Source: a virus
Length of the DNA: 64,000 bases
Reading direction: 5' to 3' (one strand)
IMG/VR virus record: IMGVR_UViG_3300037042_003932
Coordinates: 1 to 64,000 of that record
The notes under the pieces were generated by a model. The model was not told where the DNA came from. It worked only from the letters and a program-made list of their open reading frames with translations, and did not search any database. Shown piece after piece: positions 25,843 to 34,063 of this stretch. A program made the translations under genes and the position numbers. Position 1 is the first letter of the stretch, and each line of letters begins with the position of its first letter.

Positions 25843-27293
25843 TAGCCGTTACCGCCAGGAATGATCGGAGTTGTACCGCTCACGGCACCAACCGAGAACG
25901 GGTTACCCCAATCGGTAGGTCTCTCAAGATGCTTGTCTACGGGATTACCTGCGACAGAGGTTACAGGGTTCACGTTGGTGTAATCCGAATCCATTGCGTT
26001 GAGCGCTTTTGCCAACTGCCCGGCACCAGTGTTCTCGTCTGAAGCAGGCATCGGTCTTCCGGATTCAGAAGTGGATGCGTCACCTGATTGACCTTGTCCT
26101 GCGGATTCGGCTGCACTCTCGGCACCTAGTTTCCGCAACATGTCGAAGTAACCTCTCCAATAAAATGACGACGCTACTTTTTCAGAGATGTTTTTCATTA
26201 ACCACTTGTCCTTGTTGGTTCGAACCAGAGCATACCGCTCTTTTTTAGCGTCGCCTACTGTTCGTTCGAATTTTAGACTATCCGGTTTCGAGGACAAAAT
26301 AGAGATTGGTTCTTTGTGTTTGATCTCTACCGAGCCACGTCCGTACCCCGTGTGTATTTGGGCAGGCCCGCTTTCGCCAAAGGTAAGAGCATAATTTGAC
26401 GTGTGCGTAGGCGTCTGGATAGCGAGTAGAGGCTTCCCTCCTACTTCAGGGAACTTAGCTTTAGGTATTGCCCAAGAGTGGGCATGGTCCGTGTCAGGAT
26501 CGATCAAACGTAAATCCCAATGAGGACCCGCCTTAACAGCGTCATGCTGTTGTACTGACATCGTCCAGTCAGCATCCCCTAAAGTAGGTAGGTCGTGTGT
26601 CTTCTTGTCCCGTGGAATCCCAGGGGCGAACTCAGACGACATCAGACGCTTAGGGTTAGCGTCCATCGCTGGGATGAAATCATTGAGCTCGTGTCGTTTG
26701 AGAGGTACTGATGCTAATCCAGTTTCTGTATTCAGTGAATACAACCCCCGAATGGAGCCTTTGTCATGCAACGTAGATGTATCGAGTCTGACTTGCGAAG
26801 ACTTAGGAGGAGCCATGACCAACTTAGGGTTAGTCACTGTGAGCGGCTTCAACTTTTCTTCAAGAAGCTTTCGAGCTACATCCGTAGGCATGCTGTCGTT
26901 GAGGTGCCCCCGGATATAGAACCCCCGACCCCCTGAGAACGCTAGCGACGTTCGGGCTACTTCGGGAATCCCTTTCAACAGCGTATCGATTTGTTTTACG
27001 ATTGGCTTGAGTTCGTGTGTGGTTACTTCTTTGCCTGGATCGACATCCACCCACACAACGTTTGTTTCTTTCCCTATCGTCGGATGGAACTCAACAGCCC
27101 GCTGGTCCACCAGCCTCTTGAGCTGCGCTTGGTTGTTGAGCTTGATAGGGTTGCCGTCGAGATTCCTACGGTAAAAAGGTTTCCCCTCTTCGTGCTGCAC
27201 GAGCGTTAGGGCTCCGTCTCCATAAAAATTACGGAGTAAAGAGTCCTGGATATGCTGCGTGGTGTAGTAGTCTACGACGTCTTGTTTGTTCAC
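25842..27293 (-). CDS. Primase-polymerase (AEP) fused to LigD-type 3'-phosphoesterase
   Basis: 483 residues, GTG start overlapping the previous stop as GTGA. Residues about 40-220 are an archaeo-eukaryotic primase domain: VVWVDVDPG with metal-binding D83/D85, SGGRGFYIRG at 120-129 (the usual motif-II His is Tyr), and RLDTSTLHDKGSIRGLYSL with D171. This last resembles the RLIRLPGSLHGKTGL region of PriS. Residues about 245-370 match the LigD phosphoesterase domain: H250, H258, D260, R262 (HDAVKAGPHWDLRL), SWAIPK, and H297/Y301. All its catalytic positions are present. The tail carries EKVASSFYWRGYFDML, the virion-block helix motif. Family knowledge: LigD-type enzymes add and trim 3' ends. There is no ligase domain and no Ku in the window. 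Confidence 0.8.
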   Translation of the reverse strand: MNKQDVVDYYTTQHIQDSLLRNFYGDGALTLVQHEEGKPFYRRNLDGNPIKLNNQAQLKRLVDQRAVEFHPTIGKETNVVWVDVDPGKEVTTHELKPIVKQIDTLLKGIPEVARTSLAFSGGRGFYIRGHLNDSMPTDVARKLLEEKLKPLTVTNPKLVMAPPKSSQVRLDTSTLHDKGSIRGLYSLNTETGLASVPLKRHELNDFIPAMDANPKRLMSSEFAPGIPRDKKTHDLPTLGDADWTMSVQQHDAVKAGPHWDLRLIDPDTDHAHSWAIPKAKFPEVGGKPLLAIQTPTHTSNYALTFGESGPAQIHTGYGRGSVEIKHKEPISILSSKPDSLKFERTVGDAKKERYALVRTNKDKWLMKNISEKVASSFYWRGYFDMLRKLGAESAAESAGQGQSGDASTSESGRPMPASDENTGAGQLAKALNAMDSDYTNVNPVTSVAGNPVDKHLERPTDWGNPFSVGAVSGTTPIIPGGNG

Positions 27294-30200
27294 TTCTTCT
27301 CACCAATCGTTACGCGAGTACCTAGGGTAATTTTACTGTCATGATACGCCTTCATCGCATCGGCCTGTGTAGCGAAGTGAACAGGAGCATTATGCTCGTC
27401 CTGTTTGCTCGCGTGTGTCAGTCCCATTGTCGCTTCCTGTCTCGGGAAAACAAAAAGGTCTGACCTCGACTTATCCCCGTACAGCGTGTTCGACAGCGTC
27501 ATCTTTTTGACGTCTTCAATCGCAGCATTCGACACCGGAGTATGAACCATCATCGTGTCACCGTCGTAGTCGGCCCCGTGGGCGACTTCAATGAACGGGT
27601 TCACCCGGATAGTCTGACCGGCTACCGGAACAGGGAATGCCCCCGTGATATTGAAACGATGCAGCGTAGGTGCCCGGTTGAGCATGACGGGACGTTCCTT
27701 TATCTCGCGCTGGAACGCTTCTTTTGCTACCGGGTGTCGAGCCTTAATCATCTCTTGTGCTGTTAACGGGGAATACCCCTGTAACACGAGACGCCGGATC
27801 AAGAATTTCTCATACATCGTCCAGATCATATCTTCCGGAAGACCCACTTCGTCCAACCCCAAGTTGCTATCGGGCACAATGGTTCCGCGTCCCGCGACAT
27901 CCTGGGTCTTCTTCATGAGCTTCGATTGGAAATATCCGAACTTGGGACTCCCAGCTCCTGCGATGTACGTCAAGAACCCTTTGTGCCCTCGAGCTTGGGA
28001 CTTGGTGGTGACTGGGTCGTTCACTCCGTACACCGCACCAACAGCTTGATGAAGCATGGGCCGTAGCTTTGCCTCTTCAAAAGGCATGGTTCCTGCGCTC
28101 TTAACTTCCTTGAACTGGTTGTTCACAAAAAGGAGATCCCGGTAAAGCGGGTTAATGTCTCCATAAATGAGTTCTTGACCGCCCTTACCTGGAATGACAG
28201 GACGTACAGATGGAGGGACAACAGGAATCTTTGAGATAATGTACGCATCTCCTGGGGATAGATTCTGTGACTTCAACGCCCTGACGTACTTGAGCTGTTT
28301 GACAACCCCATCGAGGTCAGCACCCTTGGCCTTCTTACTCTTCTCTTCCAGCTCTTTCTGCTTCTTGTCCAAGTCGATCTTGTTCAACTCAGAACGTAAG
28401 AACCCTGCGCCCTTGTCGTTGATTGTCTCCGTCAATTTCGTTCCAGTCATCCCCAAGAAACGTCGGACCGGCTCTGCGAAGATCGGATTGACGATGGGCT
28501 CCGCGAGCTCGATGTGTGCCCACCGGTCTCCCTTGAGGCCCCCGGTAATGCCTGGGTCAAAAAGACCCCCCTTCTCGGGCTTGAGGTCTTTCGCACGGAC
28601 GAGCTTTGGTTCAAGAATCTCACCAGAGGACATCTTCAGCGTGTCGCGGTCCGTCAACGGGCCGAGAGCGATATTTGAACCGGAACGCGTTACCTTAACT
28701 CCTGCTCCAACAAGCATGTTCAAGAACTTGTCTGACGCGAACGACGTCTTGGGTGGGGGTGTAGGATACCCCATCTGCAGAGCTCGCCAGAACTCATCGT
28801 TCTTCTGACTCTTGAGAGTAGACGCTTCGAGCAGAACATTGCGGGCGTTGTGCCCCACAAGAGCCCCGAACTCCATCATGCCCAACGCTTTGGAGCTCGC
28901 ATCACCACCCTTGGTAGGCTGAAGGTTGGCGTCGTAACTCCCGATGTTTCTAGCACTGTAGTTAACGTCGGTGCTCTTAAACGCCTTGAACAAGTAGCTG
29001 CGCCCGACGAAAACCCCAGGAATAGTTTTGCCGGTGGTCGGGTCAAAAACGGTCTCTTTATCCTTGACGTCATGCTTCTTGAGGAGGTCCTTCACGTACT
29101 GAACGTTGTTCCTTCCAGTGAAGTTCTCAAGTTGAATTGGCTTCCCTAGCTTCTCGGCTACCTTCCCTACTGCTGCTTCTAATATCTGCGCAGGATTGAT
29201 ACGAGAGACAACACCTGCAGACGTCACCAACACGTCGATGGGTTTTCCCGATTCATCTTTGACCATGTGGTCGTCTGGGATTATTTGGGAAACAACACCT
29301 TTGTTTCCGAAATTGCCCATCATCTTGTCGCCAATCACCATTGGTTCCTTAACCTTGACTGTGATTGCAATTCTCTTTGGGGTCTTTACGACGTCAATCA
29401 CTTCCCCGGTGTGGTGGTGGTCCCAAATTTCAGAAGCGTTCCGGAATGGCTTCACCAACGCTTTGTGGAGTCGGCCAAGCATAATGTCATCAGGAGTCAT
29501 TGTGGACTTCCTAAGACCAAAAACCACGGGGTCCCCTGCGTTCAGCTTAGTGCCCTTCTTCACGATGCCCTCTGCATCCACTAGTCCGTATTGGTCTCGC
29601 TTGTACTCGTGCCCGTAGTAGACCTGGTGTTTGTCTTTATCAAACGTCATGTCTACGTCTCTCGAGACGATAATCTTGTACATCTTCTCGGACGTCAGCT
29701 TCTTCGAGGCACCCTCACTGATAACGATTGCGTCGTTAGAGTTGGCACCCTTGTAGGGCATGTAAGCCACCGAGAGGTTCTTACCCAACGCAAGCTGCCC
29801 GTCTTTCGTGTAGTTGGACTCAGCCAACATTTGTCCTGCGGACACATGGTCACCCACACGAACTTTGAGGTCGTGGTGCAAGAAAGACTTCGCCGCTAAC
29901 GGGAAGTTAGTCTCGTAGTGAACCGTAACCTCTCCTTTTCCGTTATCCGGCTTTATGTACAAGTAGTCCTTGTCCACACGACTGATTATCCCGGAAACAG
30001 GCGCTCTTGGGTTTATGGTCTCAGCCATGACTGTGACCATCGGCCTACCTGTTTGCGAGATGGACTGTACGTATGGAACTTCCCGATCCACCAAAGACAA
30101 CGCTTGTGTCTGGTACTTAGACCCCATAATCACACGATTGCCCTGGTTGGACTCGAGGAATGGAATCAGATTGGTGGCAGGGCTATACAGCACCGTGGAG

Positions 30201-31648
30201 TGTGGTACTTGGTACTGAACAGAAGACGCCGGTACTTTTCGAACAACTCCGTTCACCAACGCGTCTACTTGCCCCTCAAGCTTCTGTTGAGGGAACGCAA
30301 CTATGTTGTTCTGGATTTGTCCTGCACGGATGAACGTGAGTTTTTTTCCGTTCTTTACGTCGTACATGGGGACGTAGATATTCCCCTTGCTGTCCTTGTG
30401 TAGCATCATCGCTGCTCTGACATCGACGCCCGCACGGAAAGACTCAGGAGTCCGCATAGGGTCAATAGCCCCGATTTGTGTGGGGTGAACCATACGCGCT
30501 TCCATAGGAATAGCTCGCTCTGAACTGATACCGCCTTCACCAAGAGACGTAATACGCATGGAGGAATCGATTAGCTCCATGGGATTTGTCTGCGTTGGCA
30601 CCGAGACTAGCTGGGACGTGTTGATGAATTTCAACAAACCAGGAGTGAACGGAGCTGACGGTATGGCGTTACGTAGATCCTTTTTCGCCTCAATCTTTAT
30701 CGAGGCTTTACGTGCAATATCTCGCGCATCTAGTTTGATTCTCTCTTTGAAGAAGTCGTCGATACCGTACAGAGACTTGAAGTCCAAGTTGTCTCGGTCA
30801 TCAACTTCGTCGTTGTTCTTAAAAATCTTCAACACCTTCTTGGATGCATCCAAGATGACATGAGGCGTTACGTTTTCGTAAGGCTTGCCTAACGTAACGG
30901 CGTTCACCTCAGGGCTCATTGTAGCCTTGGTGTACCTGTTGAAGATTTCTTTTACTTTTTCTTCAGGCGTCGTGAGCTTCAAAGACTCCCGTCCGTAAAC
31001 CGGGACCACCTTGTTGTACAAACGGTCCACGACGCCGCTTACGTTCTTGGGGGCCATTTGCCTGTTTTTCTCAGCCAGGTCTTTTCCCCAAGCAGAAGAT
31101 ATGTCCTCGTGCGTTAAGCCCGCTCTTGTCAAAATGGGGTAGAGTGGAATCTTGGAAGCGCCGTACTCCAACTGCATCTCACCTTGTTCAGGGTCCATGG
31201 TGACGTTGAAGTTCGCCCCTCCCTGCATGTTGAAGTTAGCTTCAAGAATTCCGTTAGCTCTTTTCCGAGCGTAGACTCCCGGCTTAGGACGCACCATGCT
31301 GGAGACTGAGTACTCGTTGCCACCGACAATCAGGGTGTGCCGAGGGGTGAACCATGGGATTTTCGCTAAGGTAAAGTTTTTTATCTTATCAGTCACTTCC
31401 CCTGTAGCGTTGTCCCGTACCGTGATAGTCCCCTTGATGTGTTCGAACAGCGAATTCCCCTCGAGAATCGCCGCCTTCTGTTCTGTCGATGAGTAATCTT
31501 TACCGTGTACAGTGACGTCGCTAACGTTGATGGTCTTGCTTCTCGATTTAATGGGAAATGATTCCTGAATACCCTCCACGACTTTGTTTCGGATGTGTCC
31601 ACGCTTAACGTCAGCTCCGACAAGGAATGGCTGGATATCAGAAGTCAT
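27290..31648 (-). CDS. Fused RNA polymerase beta and N-terminal beta-prime subunit
   Basis: 1452 residues. Beta landmarks in order: IPWFTPRHTLIVGGNEYSV near 97-115; rifampicin-region equivalent near 344-372; HPTQIGAIDPMRTPES near 388-403; GDKMMGNFGNKG at 773-784; and SARNIGSYDANLQPTKGG near 898-915. Beta-prime begins near 1000 (KPEKGGLFDPGITG), without the usual N-terminal CxxC zinc domain, and continues to LNRAPTLHR at 1323-1331. The active site GADYDGDTM carries D1360, D1362 and D1364, all three Mg-binding Asp. It ends at TLGTRVTIGEKK, exactly where cellular beta-prime continues into the next domain, encoded here two genes downstream. Its place in the virion block suggests a packaged polymerase, which is inference. 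Confidence 0.9.
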   Translation of the reverse strand: MTSDIQPFLVGADVKRGHIRNKVVEGIQESFPIKSRSKTINVSDVTVHGKDYSSTEQKAAILEGNSLFEHIKGTITVRDNATGEVTDKIKNFTLAKIPWFTPRHTLIVGGNEYSVSSMVRPKPGVYARKRANGILEANFNMQGGANFNVTMDPEQGEMQLEYGASKIPLYPILTRAGLTHEDISSAWGKDLAEKNRQMAPKNVSGVVDRLYNKVVPVYGRESLKLTTPEEKVKEIFNRYTKATMSPEVNAVTLGKPYENVTPHVILDASKKVLKIFKNNDEVDDRDNLDFKSLYGIDDFFKERIKLDARDIARKASIKIEAKKDLRNAIPSAPFTPGLLKFINTSQLVSVPTQTNPMELIDSSMRITSLGEGGISSERAIPMEARMVHPTQIGAIDPMRTPESFRAGVDVRAAMMLHKDSKGNIYVPMYDVKNGKKLTFIRAGQIQNNIVAFPQQKLEGQVDALVNGVVRKVPASSVQYQVPHSTVLYSPATNLIPFLESNQGNRVIMGSKYQTQALSLVDREVPYVQSISQTGRPMVTVMAETINPRAPVSGIISRVDKDYLYIKPDNGKGEVTVHYETNFPLAAKSFLHHDLKVRVGDHVSAGQMLAESNYTKDGQLALGKNLSVAYMPYKGANSNDAIVISEGASKKLTSEKMYKIIVSRDVDMTFDKDKHQVYYGHEYKRDQYGLVDAEGIVKKGTKLNAGDPVVFGLRKSTMTPDDIMLGRLHKALVKPFRNASEIWDHHHTGEVIDVVKTPKRIAITVKVKEPMVIGDKMMGNFGNKGVVSQIIPDDHMVKDESGKPIDVLVTSAGVVSRINPAQILEAAVGKVAEKLGKPIQLENFTGRNNVQYVKDLLKKHDVKDKETVFDPTTGKTIPGVFVGRSYLFKAFKSTDVNYSARNIGSYDANLQPTKGGDASSKALGMMEFGALVGHNARNVLLEASTLKSQKNDEFWRALQMGYPTPPPKTSFASDKFLNMLVGAGVKVTRSGSNIALGPLTDRDTLKMSSGEILEPKLVRAKDLKPEKGGLFDPGITGGLKGDRWAHIELAEPIVNPIFAEPVRRFLGMTGTKLTETINDKGAGFLRSELNKIDLDKKQKELEEKSKKAKGADLDGVVKQLKYVRALKSQNLSPGDAYIISKIPVVPPSVRPVIPGKGGQELIYGDINPLYRDLLFVNNQFKEVKSAGTMPFEEAKLRPMLHQAVGAVYGVNDPVTTKSQARGHKGFLTYIAGAGSPKFGYFQSKLMKKTQDVAGRGTIVPDSNLGLDEVGLPEDMIWTMYEKFLIRRLVLQGYSPLTAQEMIKARHPVAKEAFQREIKERPVMLNRAPTLHRFNITGAFPVPVAGQTIRVNPFIEVAHGADYDGDTMMVHTPVSNAAIEDVKKMTLSNTLYGDKSRSDLFVFPRQEATMGLTHASKQDEHNAPVHFATQADAMKAYHDSKITLGTRVTIGEKK

Positions 31649-31710
31649 AGGTCTTCCCTTCTCAAAAAATCGTTAGTGCTACCGGTATAAGAATACGCAA
31701 CAAGGTAACG

Positions 31711-31728
31711 CTTATCACAGGAGATAAG
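31711..31728. promoter_or_regulatory. Perfect inverted repeat in the gap upstream of the RNAP operon
   Basis: CTTATC-6 bases-GATAAG lies in the 120-base gap between the 177-aa gene and the RNA polymerase operon. It could be an operator, or part of a promoter region driving the RNAP operon leftward. A candidate TATTCTTATAC lies further downstream in that direction. On the plus strand the loop contains the ribosome site of a 16-codon open frame. Confidence 0.35.
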
Positions 31729-31779
31729 ATGACAATTACTGAGTTTTTGGGGCTGCTATTCCTAATAATTATGGACTAG
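31729..31779 (+). CDS. Possible 16-aa hydrophobic peptide ORF
   Basis: ATG at 31729 with AGGAG eight bases upstream opens MTITEFLGLLFLIIMD and stops at 31779. It is antisense to the surrounding minus-strand block and slightly overlaps the end of the 177-aa gene. The peptide is transmembrane-like. The ribosome site lies in the loop of a perfect hairpin. It may be chance, so this is listed with low confidence. Confidence 0.15.
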   Translation: MTITEFLGLLFLIIMD

Positions 31780-32302
31780 CAGTTCCAGCGGAGCCGCCCG
31801 TGGGCTCCGCACTCTTATTATCGTATTCTTCCGAAAAGACCTTCTTTGGGTTCGGAGGATACACGGTATCCTTTTCTTTTTCTTTTTGCTTCCGCTCGAG
31901 TTCAGCGATGTGTGCTGGGTCAGCAACCATCCACATGATATGCACACACCGAGCGTCACTCTCTCGACGATTAAAGAACTCTTGCTTCTGTAGGAGGGCT
32001 TTTCCGCTCAAGCAGAGGTTGACTACTTTCTCGTACTCCGCGTTCTCGTTGTGGGGACACGTGTAGTCACCTTCTGAAGGAATCAGAACCTCACCTGAGT
32101 TAATATCGTTACTACACCTGGGACACATGTCGTAGGGCTTCCAGATAACGAAAACTCGGGAAGCGTACTGCACACGGATTTGATCGGCTATTTGGTTCGC
32201 TTCTGTCTTTGGTTGAACGAGGTTTCCCCCTTTGTTTCCACCAAAGACATTCGTGAACTCAAACTTCTGCGCTGACTCTACCTGAGACCTAAAGTCATCC
32301 AT
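31769..32302 (-). CDS. Zinc-ribbon protein downstream of the portal gene (177 aa)
   Basis: The start overlaps the portal stop by eight bases. Residues about 58-85 form a zinc ribbon (CPRCSNDINSGEVLIPSEG... with a second CPH). A helical stretch and a Lys/Glu-rich coiled segment follow (LERKQKEKEKD). It probably works with portal or packaging, given coupling to the portal gene, but no family was recognised. It lacks K-x-A repeats. Confidence 0.55.
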   Translation of the reverse strand: MDDFRSQVESAQKFEFTNVFGGNKGGNLVQPKTEANQIADQIRVQYASRVFVIWKPYDMCPRCSNDINSGEVLIPSEGDYTCPHNENAEYEKVVNLCLSGKALLQKQEFFNRRESDARCVHIMWMVADPAHIAELERKQKEKEKDTVYPPNPKKVFSEEYDNKSAEPTGGSAGTASP

Positions 32303-34034
32303 TCATAGTTCCTTGTGCTGGGTCCTGTTGTAGCATCTGGGTATTCTGCAGCTTCAAGCGCTGCACCACGACAGAGTACAATATGAAATCTTCCATTTGC
32401 AACTGGTGCAATCGACTCTTCTTGGCCCCGTACTCCATGCCTGAGAGCTCAGCCACAACCTGATCGGCGTTGGCTATGACCTGCTGCTGGTTATACGAAC
32501 CCGGAGTTGTGTTGGCCTCTTGCTGAGATTGAGCTGCTGCAGCATTTTGCTGCTTCTGCATCTCCATCTGAATCTCATTACTGATACGTGAGCCACGAAG
32601 AGTTTCATTCTTGATACGCTCCTCTTCGCGTTTTGGATCGATTTCAAAAATCTCACACATCGTCGTATCAGACAGCACTTGAGACCCTGTCTGCTTTCCA
32701 GATTGCCACACGTTGTACATGAGTTGCTGTCTCTCAAAATCATCAACCATTCGGAACGGAGTGAGACCCAACTTCACTTTTTCCCAACCCAGGAACTCGG
32801 CGCACTTGTCGTCCATCCACTGCATAAGGTCGACGATGTCAGCGATGTGTGTTGCGAGCTGGTTCTCGATCATGCGCAACGTGGCTTCCATACCTCGACC
32901 AGTAAGACCGCCGTACAAGAACTCCATAGGGATACCGAGAGTTGCGACGATGCTCTTCTCAGCCTCTTGGATTTCACCCAGAGTCAGTAGAGCTCGTCCT
33001 TGCCCACCGAGCTGAACCATACCCACCGGGATAGGCGAGTACATGATATGGAGGGGATCTTTACGGTGTAACCGAATGTTGATGTCGAGTTCGTCGCGCC
33101 ACTTCGACAAGCTAATCTGCTGCACAGGGTCAGCAACCCCAGAAGCCTGAGAGGCGTGGAGAATCCTGAAAGGAACTAGGTAGTCCAACGCGATGGCTTC
33201 GTTAGCCTTACGCAGAATCTGTGTGAAATGGAACCGCTCGAGCGCCGCTAGGATCGGAGGAAGTCCCCACTGCGGATTGATGCCCGCAGGAGCACCCACC
33301 TTCATATGGAAGATTGCGTCACGTGCGAACTTGAAAGGCTTGTGCTCTTTGATTGCCTTCAAGAAGCCAATCGGCATGGTGTCGATGAGCATCTTGTGGC
33401 CTGAGTTCACACGCGAGACAATGGCAGACGGAATCTTGTAGTAGTAAGTTGACTCTCCGGTGAGTGGGTTATGGTCGATGTCGAGGTCCTTGGCGTCCCA
33501 TCGAATGAAATTGATTCCCTTACTCAGCAGGAGCTTCCGGTCCTCGATATTCTCTTCGCCGACTACGGCTCTTTTTTTGCACGAGTTGCATGTGTACGTG
33601 AACTTGAGGTGCGAAACGTCAAATGTGTACGTTGTGTTCTTGATATTCGACAGAGACGAACACGACGGGCACTTAAGGTAACGCACGAATGGTTGATACA
33701 TAGATATGAAAGCGTTACCATAAACGTACTTATCAAGAGAACACTTGATAAGGAATTCACGGACACGCAACGTCTTCTCAAGAAGGTCTTTGTGCTTGGT
33801 CTTGAGATGCTCGTTAACCGTCTCGTAAGTGATCTTCGTGATCGGGTATTCGCCAAACTTACGCAGAGCAGCAAAAATGTGAGGACTTTGGTAGAAGAGA
33901 TACTCACACCAGATAAAGAGCTCTTTTAGCCTCTTGGGCGTGTAGAGCTGCGAATACTGGTAGTACGGATTTGAATGAGTACCATCCATGCCCCCGTGAT
34001 AGGGGTCGAACAAACGCATTGTGTCAGTCGTCAT
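32295..34034 (-). CDS. Portal protein with inserted zinc ribbon
   Basis: 579 residues. The first half has RVREFLIKCSLDKYVYGNAFIS, typical of portal wing/clip regions. GLTGRGMEATLRMIENQL and the following helices match the stem/crown helices of gp20/SPP1-type portals. C122, C125, C149 and C152 (KCPSC...CNSCKK) are a zinc ribbon not present in the classical portals. The C-terminus is a Gln-rich helix. Portal forms the dodecameric DNA gate at one capsid vertex and the docking point for terminase. It begins 29 bases from the divergent helicase gene, leaving almost no room for a promoter. Confidence 0.8.
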   Translation of the reverse strand: MTTDTMRLFDPYHGGMDGTHSNPYYQYSQLYTPKRLKELFIWCEYLFYQSPHIFAALRKFGEYPITKITYETVNEHLKTKHKDLLEKTLRVREFLIKCSLDKYVYGNAFISMYQPFVRYLKCPSCSSLSNIKNTTYTFDVSHLKFTYTCNSCKKRAVVGEENIEDRKLLLSKGINFIRWDAKDLDIDHNPLTGESTYYYKIPSAIVSRVNSGHKMLIDTMPIGFLKAIKEHKPFKFARDAIFHMKVGAPAGINPQWGLPPILAALERFHFTQILRKANEAIALDYLVPFRILHASQASGVADPVQQISLSKWRDELDINIRLHRKDPLHIMYSPIPVGMVQLGGQGRALLTLGEIQEAEKSIVATLGIPMEFLYGGLTGRGMEATLRMIENQLATHIADIVDLMQWMDDKCAEFLGWEKVKLGLTPFRMVDDFERQQLMYNVWQSGKQTGSQVLSDTTMCEIFEIDPKREEERIKNETLRGSRISNEIQMEMQKQQNAAAAQSQQEANTTPGSYNQQQVIANADQVVAELSGMEYGAKKSRLHQLQMEDFILYSVVVQRLKLQNTQMLQQDPAQGTMNG

Positions 34035-34063
34035 AAGTCCTCCAGTCTCTGAAAGGATAGGAA

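Noticed and set aside
25842-27293. Complete bacterial-type NHEJ system
   Set aside because: The polymerase and phosphoesterase domains are present, but there is no ligase domain and no Ku gene in the window.
24037-31648. Intein or self-splicing intron splitting beta-prime
   Set aside because: The intervening gene has its own start and stop with coupled overlaps and encodes primase/phosphoesterase. No intein C/N-terminal motifs or splice-site structure were seen.
31779-31812. GC-rich hairpin at the end of the 177-aa gene as a terminator
   Set aside because: An 8-bp stem is present but inside coding sequence and without a T-run in either direction.
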